From Myxococcales bacterium (GTDB lineage Bacteria > Myxococcota_A > Polyangia > Polyangiales > Ga0077539): a stretch of DNA of 64,000 bases. Numbering within the stretch: the first letter of the stretch is position 1; each line of letters begins with the position of its first letter. The stretch spans positions 1 to 64,000 of the forward strand of contig JAUSAZ010000099.1 in the NCBI GenBank assembly GCA_030652255.1. Reading direction: 5' to 3'. The notes under the pieces are model-generated. The model was given only the letters and a program-made list of their open reading frames with translations, had not been told where the DNA came from and ran no database searches. The position numbers were made by a program, and so were the translations under genes. Shown here piece after piece: positions 9,798 to 18,333 of the stretch.

Positions 9798-11975
9798 GTG
9801 TCCCCGAAGATCAAGCAGGCGAGCACGCCGCCGAAGGCCGAGCATGCGATCGATCTCATCCGCGGGTGCGCGCTCTTCGCGGGCGCCGACCACGCCGTGG
9901 TGCGCGCGGTGGCCGGCGCCATCGAGTGGTGGAGCGTGCCCGGAGGCCAGACGCTCACCCGCCCGGAGGGGGCGCCCGCGGCCGCGTGCGTCGTGCTCCA
10001 CGGAAAGCTCCGGGTGGTGCAGCGCTCGGCCGGGGGGAGCTTCGAGCGGGAGTACGGCGTCGGCGAGCTCGTGGGACCGGACAACCTCCTGCCCGGCGAG
10101 GCGCGCGCCCTCGACCCGATGGCCCTCCAGGACTCCGAGGTGGGCCTGCTCCCCCGGGAGGCCTTCGCCCGCGCGGCCGAGGGCTGCCCCGCCCTCTGGC
10201 AGGGGCTCTCCGCGGCGGTGGGCCGGGAGATGGCCGACCTGCGGCGCGGCGGCGGCGGCGACGGCGGTCGACGGGTGCGGCACGTCGCGATCCTCCCGGC
10301 GGACCCGCTGGCGCTGATCGGGGAGTTCAGCCGGCGGCTCGCCGACGGGCTCGCGACCTGCGGGCAGCGGGGCGAGGCGGTGACCGTGAAGATCGTCGAC
10401 CGGGCGGCCTTCGAGGCGGCGCTCGGCGAGGGGGCCGCCAACGAGAGCCTCACGGAGTGGGACGAGGACGACCGGAGGCTGGCGCGGTGGATCAACCACC
10501 TCGCCGAGGGCAACGACATCGTGCTCTTCCAGGCCGACCCGCACTGGTCGGAGTGGACCAGGCGCTGCGTGCGGCAGTCCGAGTCGGTGCTCTTCGTGAG
10601 CGGCGCGGACTCGACGCGGGCCACCACCGCGGCGGAGGAGGAGCTCCTCTCCGGCTCCTCGGTGGAGCGGCGCGACTACCGGCTCGTGCTCATCCACCCG
10701 AAGGAGACGACGGACGAGCCGACCGGCACCGACGAGTGGCTCGACCGGCGGCCGGGCATCGCGCGGGTGCACCACGTCCGGCACTGGCGCAGCGAGGACT
10801 ACGAGCGCCTCGCGCGGCACCTGACGGGCACCGCGGTGGGGCTGGTGCTCGGCGGCGGCGGGGCGCGCGGCCAGGCCCACCTCGGCGCGGTCGAGGCGCT
10901 GCAGGACTGCGGCGTGCACATCGACGCGGTCGGCGGCACCAGCGCGGGCGGCGGCATCGCGGCGCTCACGGCGTACGGGCAGCCCCACGCGAGGTCGCGG
11001 GAGATGGTGCGCGAGGCCTTCGTGAAGATGGCGCCGTTTCGGGCGTACTCGCTGCCCTTCCACTCGCTCATGCGCAAGGGCAGCGTGGAGGCGCCGGCGA
11101 GGTTCCTGGGCCGCAACCGGCTGATCGAAGACCTGTGGATCCCGTTCTTCTGCGTGTCGTGCGACATCAGCACGCGGAAGAAGGAGGTGCACGACCGGGG
11201 GCGGCTCTGGAAGGCCCTCTGCGCCACCACGGCGCTGCCCGGGGTGCTGCCGCCGATGGTGATGCGGGGGAAGATCCTGGTCGACGGGGGCGTGGTGGAC
11301 AACATCCCGATCGAGCCGATGCGCGGCGTCACCCGCGGGCCGATCATCGTCGTCGACGTGGGCGCGCGGCAGGAGCAGCTCCTCGACCCGACGGTGCTCG
11401 ACCTGCCGGTCAACAGCGCCGTGATCCTCTCGCACGTCCACCCCCTGCTCGAGCCCGTCGCGGTGCCCAGCCTCCTCACGGTGGTGATGAGCACCATGGA
11501 CCTCGCCGACAAGGTGCGCCGCCGCGACCAGGGCGACCTCGAGATCCGGCCCGACATCGGGGGATACGGAATCACCGACTTCGAGGCGCAGAACGAGCTC
11601 GTCGCGCTTGGCTACAACGCCACCATCGAGGCCCTGCGCGGCGTCGCCGACGAGGAGAGGCTGCGGCGCCTCGGCACGAGCCGCGCGCGGGTCGAGCGGG
11701 TGATCGCCGAGGGCAGGTACCCGAAGCGGGTGCCGCTGGAGGAGGGGATCCTGCGCCAGCGCGACGCCCGGCTGCTGCGGGCCTTCGCGCGCTCCGTCGG
11801 GGTGCTGCTGGTCGGGCTCGCGGTCGCCGGGGCGCTGATGTCCCCGGTCGCGGTGACGCTCGCCGTGGTCGTCGCGCTGCTGGCCCTGCTGGCGGCCATC
11901 GTGACGCCCGCGGTGCGCGAGGTGATCGACCACGACGACGGCCCCAAGGCGCCCACCGCGGGGGGTGCGCCGTGA
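9798..11975 (+). CDS. Patatin-like phospholipase, NTE/RssA type, with cNMP-binding-like domain
   Basis: A 725-residue protein, GTG start. Residues about 15-130 form a cyclic-nucleotide-binding-like beta roll (GGQTLTRPEGAPAAACVVLHGKLRVV). 160-340 is a Rossmann-like module as in neuropathy-target-esterase relatives. 345-530 is the patatin domain with oxyanion hole GGGGARG (352-358), nucleophile S382 in GTSAG and catalytic D496 in VDGG. Two hydrophobic segments close to the C-terminus may anchor it in the inner membrane. Predicted to hydrolyse phospholipid or lysophospholipid acyl chains. Its stop overlaps the GTG of the next gene, so the two are translationally coupled. Confidence 0.9.
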   Translation: MSPKIKQASTPPKAEHAIDLIRGCALFAGADHAVVRAVAGAIEWWSVPGGQTLTRPEGAPAAACVVLHGKLRVVQRSAGGSFEREYGVGELVGPDNLLPGEARALDPMALQDSEVGLLPREAFARAAEGCPALWQGLSAAVGREMADLRRGGGGDGGRRVRHVAILPADPLALIGEFSRRLADGLATCGQRGEAVTVKIVDRAAFEAALGEGAANESLTEWDEDDRRLARWINHLAEGNDIVLFQADPHWSEWTRRCVRQSESVLFVSGADSTRATTAAEEELLSGSSVERRDYRLVLIHPKETTDEPTGTDEWLDRRPGIARVHHVRHWRSEDYERLARHLTGTAVGLVLGGGGARGQAHLGAVEALQDCGVHIDAVGGTSAGGGIAALTAYGQPHARSREMVREAFVKMAPFRAYSLPFHSLMRKGSVEAPARFLGRNRLIEDLWIPFFCVSCDISTRKKEVHDRGRLWKALCATTALPGVLPPMVMRGKILVDGGVVDNIPIEPMRGVTRGPIIVVDVGARQEQLLDPTVLDLPVNSAVILSHVHPLLEPVAVPSLLTVVMSTMDLADKVRRRDQGDLEIRPDIGGYGITDFEAQNELVALGYNATIEALRGVADEERLRRLGTSRARVERVIAEGRYPKRVPLEEGILRQRDARLLRAFARSVGVLLVGLAVAGALMSPVAVTLAVVVALLALLAAIVTPAVREVIDHDDGPKAPTAGGAP

Positions 11976-13441
11976 GGCTGCACCTCGCCCGCGCCTGGCT
12001 CGCGCTCTGCGCCGCGCTCGCGGTGGCCGGGCCCGTGCTCGCATGGTCGGCCTTCCAGGAGTTCGGCAAGGGCAACGGGCGGACGCTCGTCTTCGCGGAG
12101 CTCACCCGCGACGGGCTCGGCAAGGGGACCGCCGAGTCCGTCGTGCTGGGCATGATCGTGCTGGGCCTCGCGCTGAAGGTCGTGGTCTTCACCGCGTCGG
12201 CCGGGATGCTCGCCTGGTACGGCCGCCGCGAGGCCTTCCCGACGATGCTCGCGGGGGGGGTGCTCGCGTACGGGGTCGACGTCGGCACGCTGCTCCCGCA
12301 CCTGCCCTCGCGCGGGCAGTGGGTGTTCGACCTCAACCGCCTCCTCGCGCTCGCGGCCCTCGCGTACGCCATGCTCACGCTGCCGCACGACCGGCCCGTC
12401 GAGCGCTGGCGGCGGGTGCTCTTCGGGGTGTGGATCGGCACGGCCTGGCTGCTCCTGCACCCCGTGGGCATCCCCGGCTGGGACGGCCTGCGCGACCACC
12501 CCTCGCTGAGCGCGGCGATCCACCTCGGCTTCGTCGCGCTCGGCATCGCGGCGATGGGCGCGCGCTACCTCGACCAGAACGCCGCCGACCGGCAGCAGAT
12601 GGAGTGGTTCGTGTGGGGCGTCTCGGCGAGCATCGCGGCCTTCGCGATACGGCTGCTCGTGGGCGGCCTCGTCGGCGAGGTGCTCGCCCACCTCGTCTAC
12701 CCGGCCCTCCAGAGCTGCACCGTCGTGGCCCTCGCGGTCGCGGTGCTCAAGTACCGGCGCTGGAGCCTCGGGCGCGTGCTGCCGCGCTTCTTCAGCGCGT
12801 CGCTCCTCGTCGTGGCGGCGGTCTCCCTCACGCTCGTCCTGGCCCGCTACGGCCTCGGGGCATGGCAGCACCACCGGGGCCAGGCCCTGGTCGCCGGCCT
12901 CGCGTGGGCGGGCCTCACGGTCGCCCTGGTCGTCCATGGACACGGCGTGCTGGCCCGCGCGGTCGGCTACGTGCTCTTCCCCGCCTTCGGCGATCGCGAG
13001 GCGGCGGTCGCCCTCGGCGCGGCCGCCCTCGAAGACGGGCGCACCGAGGCGGAGGTGCTCTGGGCGGTGCGGGGCGCCTTCGCGCACGGCTGGCCGGGGA
13101 GCCGGGTCGAGGTCTTCCGCGTCCCGGGCGGCGCCCCGGTGTTCTCCGAGCTGCCCGCGGCCGGCGCCGTGCCACCCGACCTCTCGGACGAGCCCCGGCT
13201 GGTCGACGGCGCCTTCGGCGAACCGGCGACGCTGTGGTTCACCCTCGCCGCCCACGGCGCGCGCGTCGGCGTGGTGCGGGTGGTCCCGTCTCCGGGCGCG
13301 GTGATCACCCCGGACGACCTCGCGGACGTCACGAAGCTCGTCACGCCCCTCTCGCTCGCGGTGTGGCGCGTCTCGCAGGCGGCCCGGTACGCCCACCGGC
13401 GGCGCACCCCCGCGGCGCCCTCCCCCTCGCCCGGGCCCTGA
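11972..13441 (+). CDS. Multi-pass membrane protein coupled to the phospholipase
   Basis: A 489-residue protein starting at GTG 11972, which overlaps the phospholipase TGA. About eight to nine hydrophobic helices fill residues 1-340. The remaining 150 residues form a soluble alpha/beta domain (GAAALEDGRTEAEVLWAVRGAF ... ATLWFTLAAHGARVGVVRV) resembling a degenerate GAF-like domain, as found after seven-helix sensor regions. No kinase, cyclase or transport motif is seen. The coupling suggests that it works with the phospholipase, perhaps as a membrane sensor or scaffold (inference). Confidence 0.75.
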   Translation: MRLHLARAWLALCAALAVAGPVLAWSAFQEFGKGNGRTLVFAELTRDGLGKGTAESVVLGMIVLGLALKVVVFTASAGMLAWYGRREAFPTMLAGGVLAYGVDVGTLLPHLPSRGQWVFDLNRLLALAALAYAMLTLPHDRPVERWRRVLFGVWIGTAWLLLHPVGIPGWDGLRDHPSLSAAIHLGFVALGIAAMGARYLDQNAADRQQMEWFVWGVSASIAAFAIRLLVGGLVGEVLAHLVYPALQSCTVVALAVAVLKYRRWSLGRVLPRFFSASLLVVAAVSLTLVLARYGLGAWQHHRGQALVAGLAWAGLTVALVVHGHGVLARAVGYVLFPAFGDREAAVALGAAALEDGRTEAEVLWAVRGAFAHGWPGSRVEVFRVPGGAPVFSELPAAGAVPPDLSDEPRLVDGAFGEPATLWFTLAAHGARVGVVRVVPSPGAVITPDDLADVTKLVTPLSLAVWRVSQAARYAHRRRTPAAPSPSPGP

Positions 13442-13520
13442 AGGGTTGCCGTTCGCCCACGGCGGTCGGAGGTTACCTCCCGGGCCTTCGTGTTGCCCAC
13501 TGGCAGGTGCGAGGCACGCG

Positions 13521-13883
13521 ATGGACAAGACGGCGGACGACGAGGCCCACAGCATCAACGAGGAGCTGCGCGTGACCCGCGAGCTCCTGCGCGAGGCCGC
13601 GGAGGAGGCGCGCGAGGCCGCGGAGGAGGCGCGCAAGGCCGCGGAGGCGGCCCGGGCGGCGACCGACGAGGCGCGCGAGGCCCGCGAGGCGCTGCGGAAG
13701 GTGCTCGACGAGGCGCGCGCCGCGAGCGAGCGGACGCGCGAGGTGGCCGAGGCCGCGCGCCAGGTGGCGGAGACGGGGCGCGACGAGGCCGAGCACGCCC
13801 GCCAGGCGGAGTTCGAGGAGGCGCGGGTGGCGGCGGAGGTGCGCGAGACCGCGGAGGCGCTGGGGAAGGTCGACCAGACGTAG
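13521..13883 (+). CDS. Ala/Glu-rich coiled-coil protein
   Basis: A 120-residue protein from ATG 13521 (GAGG eight bases upstream). Nearly the whole length is a heptad-like helix of Glu/Ala/Arg repeats (EEAREAAEEARKAAEAAR); no signal, Cys or membrane segment. Composition is typical of phasin-like or apolipoprotein-like coiled coils, but no family can be named. It is convergent with the lipoprotein gene ending at 13902. The opposite strand also has a long open frame here, a side effect of the repeat composition. Confidence 0.6.
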   Translation: MDKTADDEAHSINEELRVTRELLREAAEEAREAAEEARKAAEAARAATDEAREAREALRKVLDEARAASERTREVAEAARQVAETGRDEAEHARQAEFEEARVAAEVRETAEALGKVDQT

Positions 13884-13901
13884 CCCGGGGGCGCCGGCGG
13901 G

Positions 13902-15146
13902 TCAGGGCAGCGGGCGCGCCGAGAGCCACTGCCACAGGGCGGGCGCGGTGCCGGTGCGGGTGGAGAGGGGGCAGCAGTGCCCGACGCCCGGGAGCTCGGT
14001 GTAGCGGACGTCGAAGCCCCGCGCGCGGAGGTCGTCGCGGGTGCGGCGGATGTTGGCGAGGGCGAAGTCGCCGTCGCCGGTGAGGAGGTCGACGGGGATG
14101 CGGCGGGCGGCCATGCCCGCGAGCCCGAGGCCCGGCATCGGGTCGCCCGCGGCGCTGACGTTCACCGCGCCGAAGAGCGTCGAGAGGGCCATCCCCGCGT
14201 AGAAGGCCAGGTATCCCCCCTGGCTCTGGCCCGCGAGGAACACCCGGCGCCCGTCGACCCCGCCGTTCACCAGCAGGGCGCGGGCGTCCTGCACCAGGCC
14301 CAGGTCGCCGTTGCTGCTCGCGGGGCGCGTGTACGCGTCCCAGTCGACGCCCATCGGGGCGCTCCCGGGGATCGCCAGCGGCAGCGCCAGGGCCACGCCC
14401 TCGCTGTCCGCCACCGCCGCCAGCCCGCTGGTGCGCAGGAAGTTCGACGCGCTGTCGCCATTGCCGTGGAGCGCCACGAGCCCGGCGCCCCCGCGAACCC
14501 ACCGCGCGGGGACATACAGCAGCACCCGCCGCGCTCCGACGGCGACGACGCGCTCGCCGGCGGTCAACGCGCCGCCCGGAAGCTCCGACGTCGGGCCGAG
14601 GTCGGTCAGCGTCGGGCCTCGGTCGAGCGCGGGGCCCGCGTCCGTGGGCGCGGTGCCGCCGCAGGTGCCCGAGAGCGGGACACACTGCGCGATCACCCCC
14701 ACGTTGGTCTGCACCCCGACGCAGCGACGGTCGGCGGCGCAGCTGTTGCCCGCGCCGCAGGGCACCCCGCAGAGCATCTCGCCGAGGGGGCTGCGCACGC
14801 AGAGCCCGCCCCCCGCGCACTGGTCGTTGGTCGCGCAGGGCGCGCAGAACCCGCCAGCCCCGGCGGGCGCGTCCATCGCGGCCGGCCCGGCGTCGCGTGG
14901 CGGCGCGGTCCCGCTGTCGTCGATCGTCCGCCCGGTGTCGGTCGCGGGCGTCACGCCGCCGCGGTCGGTGGGCGTGGGCGCCCCCGCGTCGGTGCCCTCC
15001 CATGCGCCGACGTCGGGTGTCATCGGGAGCCCGAGGTCGTCTGCGAGCACCCCGCCGTCGTCGTCGAGGGCGGAAGGGTCCTCTCCGCCCGCCGCGCAGC
15101 CGACGAGGCACATCGCGAACGAGAGCGCAGCGAGTCGGGTGCCCAT
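13902..15146 (-). CDS. Alpha/beta-hydrolase lipoprotein with Cys-rich spacer
   Basis: A 414-residue protein from ATG 15146, chosen because it gives a signal ending at lipobox LVGC and because TACCCT lies eight bases upstream. An Asp/Gly/Pro-rich linker and a Cys-rich knot (residues about 100-145, CAPCATNDQCAGGGLC) precede an esterase/PHB-depolymerase-like domain. The nucleophile elbow is GQSQG, an acidic residue is likely in LLTGDGDF, and the histidine in GVGHCC completes the triad. Probably an outer-surface esterase or polysaccharide deacylase; substrate unknown. Confidence 0.85.
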   Translation of the reverse strand: MGTRLAALSFAMCLVGCAAGGEDPSALDDDGGVLADDLGLPMTPDVGAWEGTDAGAPTPTDRGGVTPATDTGRTIDDSGTAPPRDAGPAAMDAPAGAGGFCAPCATNDQCAGGGLCVRSPLGEMLCGVPCGAGNSCAADRRCVGVQTNVGVIAQCVPLSGTCGGTAPTDAGPALDRGPTLTDLGPTSELPGGALTAGERVVAVGARRVLLYVPARWVRGGAGLVALHGNGDSASNFLRTSGLAAVADSEGVALALPLAIPGSAPMGVDWDAYTRPASSNGDLGLVQDARALLVNGGVDGRRVFLAGQSQGGYLAFYAGMALSTLFGAVNVSAAGDPMPGLGLAGMAARRIPVDLLTGDGDFALANIRRTRDDLRARGFDVRYTELPGVGHCCPLSTRTGTAPALWQWLSARPLP

Positions 15147-15154
15147 TGGGGCGG

Positions 15155-15160
15155 AGGGTA
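15155..15160 (-). promoter_or_regulatory. Candidate -10 hexamer TACCCT
   Basis: Minus-strand TACCCT, eight bases before ATG 15146, with no Shine-Dalgarno; another instance of the leaderless pattern. Confidence 0.4.
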
Positions 15161-15256
15161 CCACCGGGGCTTCGGGGTCCCTGGCGCCGCGCGACCAACG
15201 AGTTGTCCACACGCAGCCGAGGGCGCGGGCACGCCGCGTGCTCCCCCAACGGGCTC

Positions 15257-15865
15257 ATGGCACGCGTCCGCCTCCCGGTTCCGATGGTCGTGCTCGTGGC
15301 CCTCGCCCTGCACCACACGGCCTGCTCGTCCTCCTCCCCGACGCCCACCGACGTCCCCGATGTCACCGATGTCACCGATGTCACCGACGTTTCGGATGGT
15401 ACCGACGTCACCGATGTCACCGACGTCCCCGACGTCACCGATGTCCCGCTCGTGGACGTCCCGGATGCCGCGCTCTCCGATGTCCCCGATGCGAGCGACG
15501 GGTGCCTCCTCACGGGCTATGGCGTCTGCCCGCGCGGGACGTCGTGCGTCATCGGCCGCTGCCCCGACGGGACGCCGGTGTCGTGCTTCTGCAGCCTCGA
15601 CGGTCAACCGCGCTGCACCGGCGCGTGCCCGCCGCCCCCAGATGCAAGCGTCGCCTGCGGCGAGGCGCGACCCGATCCCACCGCGCCCGGCTGCGAGGCC
15701 GCCGTGCTGCAGCTCGACCCCGCCATCTGCCGCTGCATCCTCGGGTACTTCTGGGACGGCCGGGCCTGCGTCTCGAGCGCCAGCTGCCGCTGCCTCGGCC
15801 ACTGCGAGCGGCTCTACCCGAGCGAGGAGAGCTGCCGCGCCGCGTACGCCCGTTGCCCGATGTAG
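15257..15865 (+). CDS. Cys-rich lipoprotein with a VTD-repeat linker
   Basis: A 202-residue predicted lipoprotein (lipobox HHTAC, Cys 23). Residues 30-80 are a tandem acidic linker of DVTD/DVPD units encoded by a 9-base minisatellite (15348-15500). The rest is a Cys-rich domain with about 16 cysteines in CxxGxxC-type spacing and a closing CRCLGHCERLYPSEESC segment. Divergent from the hydrolase lipoprotein (110-base gap), so the pair may be co-regulated surface proteins. Function not recognised. Confidence 0.7.
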   Translation: MARVRLPVPMVVLVALALHHTACSSSSPTPTDVPDVTDVTDVTDVSDGTDVTDVTDVPDVTDVPLVDVPDAALSDVPDASDGCLLTGYGVCPRGTSCVIGRCPDGTPVSCFCSLDGQPRCTGACPPPPDASVACGEARPDPTAPGCEAAVLQLDPAICRCILGYFWDGRACVSSASCRCLGHCERLYPSEESCRAAYARCPM

Positions 15866-15892
15866 CGACCGCTGGCCTGGCGACGCGGTCGG

Positions 15893-16087
15893 ACCCGCCC
15901 ACCCCCACAGTCACTGGCCTCGCCGATCGAGGGGAGCACCCGCCCATCGTCAGTCACCAGTCTCGCCCTCCCTGAGGAGCATATGGGCCGTCATCGCCGA
16001 CCCACGGGCGAGTGAGGCCGGGGACTGCACGCGTGGGCGGGTGCTCCCCTCGATCGGCGAGGCCGGTGACTGTGGGCATGGGCGGGT
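15893..16087. repeat. Palindromic repeat element, CCACAGTC family
   Basis: Arms 15893-15946 and 16034-16087 (54 bases each) are near-complementary. The arm unit reads ACCCGCCCAC-CCCACAGTCAC-GGCCTCGCC-TCGAGGGGAGC. The same unit, in three copies per arm, builds the element at 28420-28848. It fills the gap between two convergent genes and could act as a bidirectional terminator, but it is far longer than needed for that. Confidence 0.8.
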
Positions 16088-16136
16088 GCGCGCGGTGCAC
16101 CCCGCGCACGGTCGCGCGCAGACCCTGCATCGCAGC

Positions 16137-16655
16137 TCACCCCGCCGCCTCGCGCGCGAGCAGGGCCCGCTTACGATCCAGTCCCCAGCGGTAGCCCGCG
16201 AGGTCGCCGTCGGCGCGCACGACGCGGTGGCACGGCACCACCACGGCGCAGGGGTTGGCCGCGCAGGCGCCCGCGACGGCGCGCACCGAGCGCGGCGACC
16301 CGAGGCGCCGTGCGAGCTCGGTGTACGTCACGGTCGAGCCCGCGGGGATCTGCCGGAGCGCGGCCCATACGCTGCGCTGGAAGGGGGTTCCGGAGGGGGC
16401 GAGCGGGAGGTCGGCGGGAGCCCGCGGCGACTCGATGGTCGCGACGACGGCGGCGAGGAGGGCGGCGGTCGTGCCGTCACCCGGGACGGGGGCGGCGTCG
16501 GGGAAGCGCTCGGCGAGCTCGCCGAGGAGGGCGGCGGGTTCGTCCCCGAGGAGCACCGCCGCGAGGCTGTGGTCACGGTGGGCGACGAGCACGAGGCCCA
16601 ACGAGCAGGGTCCGAGGGCGTAGGCGAGCGGGCTGGTGGCGGCGCGGTGGGTCAT
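16137..16655 (-). CDS. ogt: Methylated-DNA-protein cysteine methyltransferase
   Basis: A 172-residue suicide repair protein that removes methyl groups from O6-methylguanine. The active-site motif PCHRV, the helix-turn-helix TYTELARRLGSPRSVRAVAGACAANP and the closing GYRWGLDRKRALLARE match the Ogt/Ada C-terminal family. ATG 16655 has a GGGAG site upstream. It is divergent from the Ada/AlkA fusion with a 158-base shared region, so the two make a split adaptive-response module. Confidence 0.96.
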   Translation of the reverse strand: MTHRAATSPLAYALGPCSLGLVLVAHRDHSLAAVLLGDEPAALLGELAERFPDAAPVPGDGTTAALLAAVVATIESPRAPADLPLAPSGTPFQRSVWAALRQIPAGSTVTYTELARRLGSPRSVRAVAGACAANPCAVVVPCHRVVRADGDLAGYRWGLDRKRALLAREAAG

Positions 16656-16797
16656 GGCGTCTCCCGACGAGGCTGAAGGTGAGCCGACGATAGCGAGCGC
16701 CAGCCGGCGGGGCTCGCCGGATACGGACATCGAAGCGACGGGAGATCGATGGCGCTTCCATGACCGGAAACGGCCAGGGCGCGGGCCCGGGTCGCAC

Positions 16798-16803
16798 TAC
16801 GCT
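16798..16803 (+). promoter_or_regulatory. Candidate -10 hexamer of the Ada/AlkA gene
   Basis: TACGCT, 10 bases before ATG 16814, in the intergenic region shared with ogt. No convincing Ada box was identified by eye. Confidence 0.35.
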
Positions 16804-16813
16804 CTAGCCCTCG

Positions 16814-18268
16814 ATGACCACCGACGGCGACGCCCGCTACAGCGCCTATGTCTCCCGCGACGCGCGCTTCGACGGCGTCTTCTTCATCGGCGTCACCTCG
16901 ACGGGCATCTACTGCCGCCCGGTGTGCACCGCGAAGACCCCGAGGGTCGCCAACTGCCGCTTCTTCGACAGCGCCGAGGCCGCGGAGAAGGCCGCCTTCC
17001 GGCCCTGCCTGCGCTGCCGCCCGGAGCTCGCGCCCGGCAGCGCGCCGGTCGACGACGCGCGCCGCGTGGCGGGCCTCGTCGTGCGCCGCATCGAGGAGGC
17101 CATGCTCGACGGCGACCCGGGCCTCGATGCCATCGCGGCGCAGTTCGAGCTGAGCGCCCGGCAGCTCCGTCGCATCGTGCACGACGAGCTCGGCGTCTCC
17201 CCCATGGAGCTCGTCTCCACCCGCCGGCTGCTGCTGGCCAAGCAGCTCCTCACCGAGACCCGGCTCCCCATCACGGAGGTCGCCTTCGCCAGCGGCTTCG
17301 CCAGCCTGCGGCGCTTCAACGACGCCTTCCGCACCCGCTACGGCATGGCCCCCGGTCGCCTGCGCCGCGACGTCGCCGACGCCTCGACCGCCGCCGCCGA
17401 GTCCCTCACCCTCCAGCTCACCTACCGCCCGCCCTACGACTGGGACGGTGTGCTCGCCTTCCTCGGCGCCCGGGCGCTGCGGGGCGTCGAGCGCGTCGAC
17501 GAGGGCGCCTACGCCCGCACCGTGCGCCTCGGAGCCCACCGCGGCCACGTGCGCGTCCGCCACGCGCCCGCCAGGCGCGCCCTGCTCGTCGAGGTGAGCC
17601 TCTCGCTCACCCCCGCGCTGCCCGCGCTGCTCGGCCGGCTGCGCGGCGTCTTCGACCTCGGCGCGCGACCCGACGTCGTCGCCGCCCACCTCGGCGCCGA
17701 CCCCCGGCTCGCGGCGGCCGTGGCGCGCCACCCCGGGCTGCGGGTGCCGGGCGCCTTCGAGGGCTTCGAGCTCGCGGTGCGCGCGGTGCTCGGCCAGCAG
17801 GTGAGCGTGAAGGCCGCGACCACCCTCGCGGGGCGCTTCGCGGAGGCCTTCGGCGAGGCCCTCGACGGCGCGCCCGCGGGGCTCACGCGCCTCGCGCCCA
17901 CGGCCGATCGGGTGGCCGCCGCGAGGGAGGAGGAGATCACCGCCCTCGGGGTGGTGGCGTCGCGCGCCCGGAGCATCGTCGCGATCGCCCGGGAGGTCGC
18001 GAGCGGTCGCCTGCGCCTGGAGCCCGGCGCCGCGCCGGAGGAGACCCTCGCGGCCCTGGTGGCGCTCCCCGGGGTGGGGCCGTGGACGGCGCAGTACATC
18101 GCCCTCCGCGCCCTGGGACGGCCCGACGCCTTCCCCCGGGACGACCTCGTGCTGCGCCGCGCGCTCGGGGCGGTGACCGCGGCGCAGGCGGAGGCGGCCT
18201 CGCAGGCGTGGCGACCGTGGCGCAGCTACGCGACGCTGCACCTGTGGCGCGAGGCCGGCGGAGGGTGA
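16814..18268 (+). CDS. Ada N-terminal / AraC / AlkA fusion, DNA-3-methyladenine glycosylase II
   Basis: A 484-residue fusion. Residues 8-75 are the Ada zinc domain with four ligands C34, C38, C65 and C68; C34 aligns with the methyl-phosphotriester acceptor of E. coli Ada. 85-190 is an AraC-type DNA-binding domain (LTETRLPITEVAFASGFASLRRFNDAFR). The rest is AlkA: an N-terminal beta domain, then the helix-hairpin-helix glycosylase with LPGVGPWTAQYIALRAL and the catalytic aspartate in the AFPRDDLVLRRAL segment. It should sense alkylated phosphate, regulate transcription and excise 3-alkyl purines. Regulation of itself and of the divergent ogt is a reasonable inference. Confidence 0.94.
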   Translation: MTTDGDARYSAYVSRDARFDGVFFIGVTSTGIYCRPVCTAKTPRVANCRFFDSAEAAEKAAFRPCLRCRPELAPGSAPVDDARRVAGLVVRRIEEAMLDGDPGLDAIAAQFELSARQLRRIVHDELGVSPMELVSTRRLLLAKQLLTETRLPITEVAFASGFASLRRFNDAFRTRYGMAPGRLRRDVADASTAAAESLTLQLTYRPPYDWDGVLAFLGARALRGVERVDEGAYARTVRLGAHRGHVRVRHAPARRALLVEVSLSLTPALPALLGRLRGVFDLGARPDVVAAHLGADPRLAAAVARHPGLRVPGAFEGFELAVRAVLGQQVSVKAATTLAGRFAEAFGEALDGAPAGLTRLAPTADRVAAAREEEITALGVVASRARSIVAIAREVASGRLRLEPGAAPEETLAALVALPGVGPWTAQYIALRALGRPDAFPRDDLVLRRALGAVTAAQAEAASQAWRPWRSYATLHLWREAGGG

Positions 18269-18289
18269 GCGGCGGGGGGGAGGGAGATC

Positions 18290-18295
18290 TATACT
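18290..18295 (+). promoter_or_regulatory. Candidate -10 hexamer TATACT
   Basis: A near-consensus -10 eight bases before ATG 18304, which opens the nine-codon leader of the two-component operon. No clear -35, consistent with activated transcription. Confidence 0.45.
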
Positions 18296-18303
18296 CGGGC
18301 GCG

Positions 18304-18333
18304 ATGCGGCGCGCGGCAGGGTCGGGCGGATGA
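18304..18333 (+). CDS. Nine-codon leader peptide overlapping the response regulator start
   Basis: ATG 18304 opens MRRAAGSGG and stops at TGA 18331-18333, overlapping the ATG of the response regulator at 18330 (ATGA). The -10 TATACT ends eight bases before it, so ribosomes could load on a leaderless 5' end and re-initiate at the regulator. Too short to prove; may only be a coupling device. Confidence 0.35.
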   Translation: MRRAAGSGG

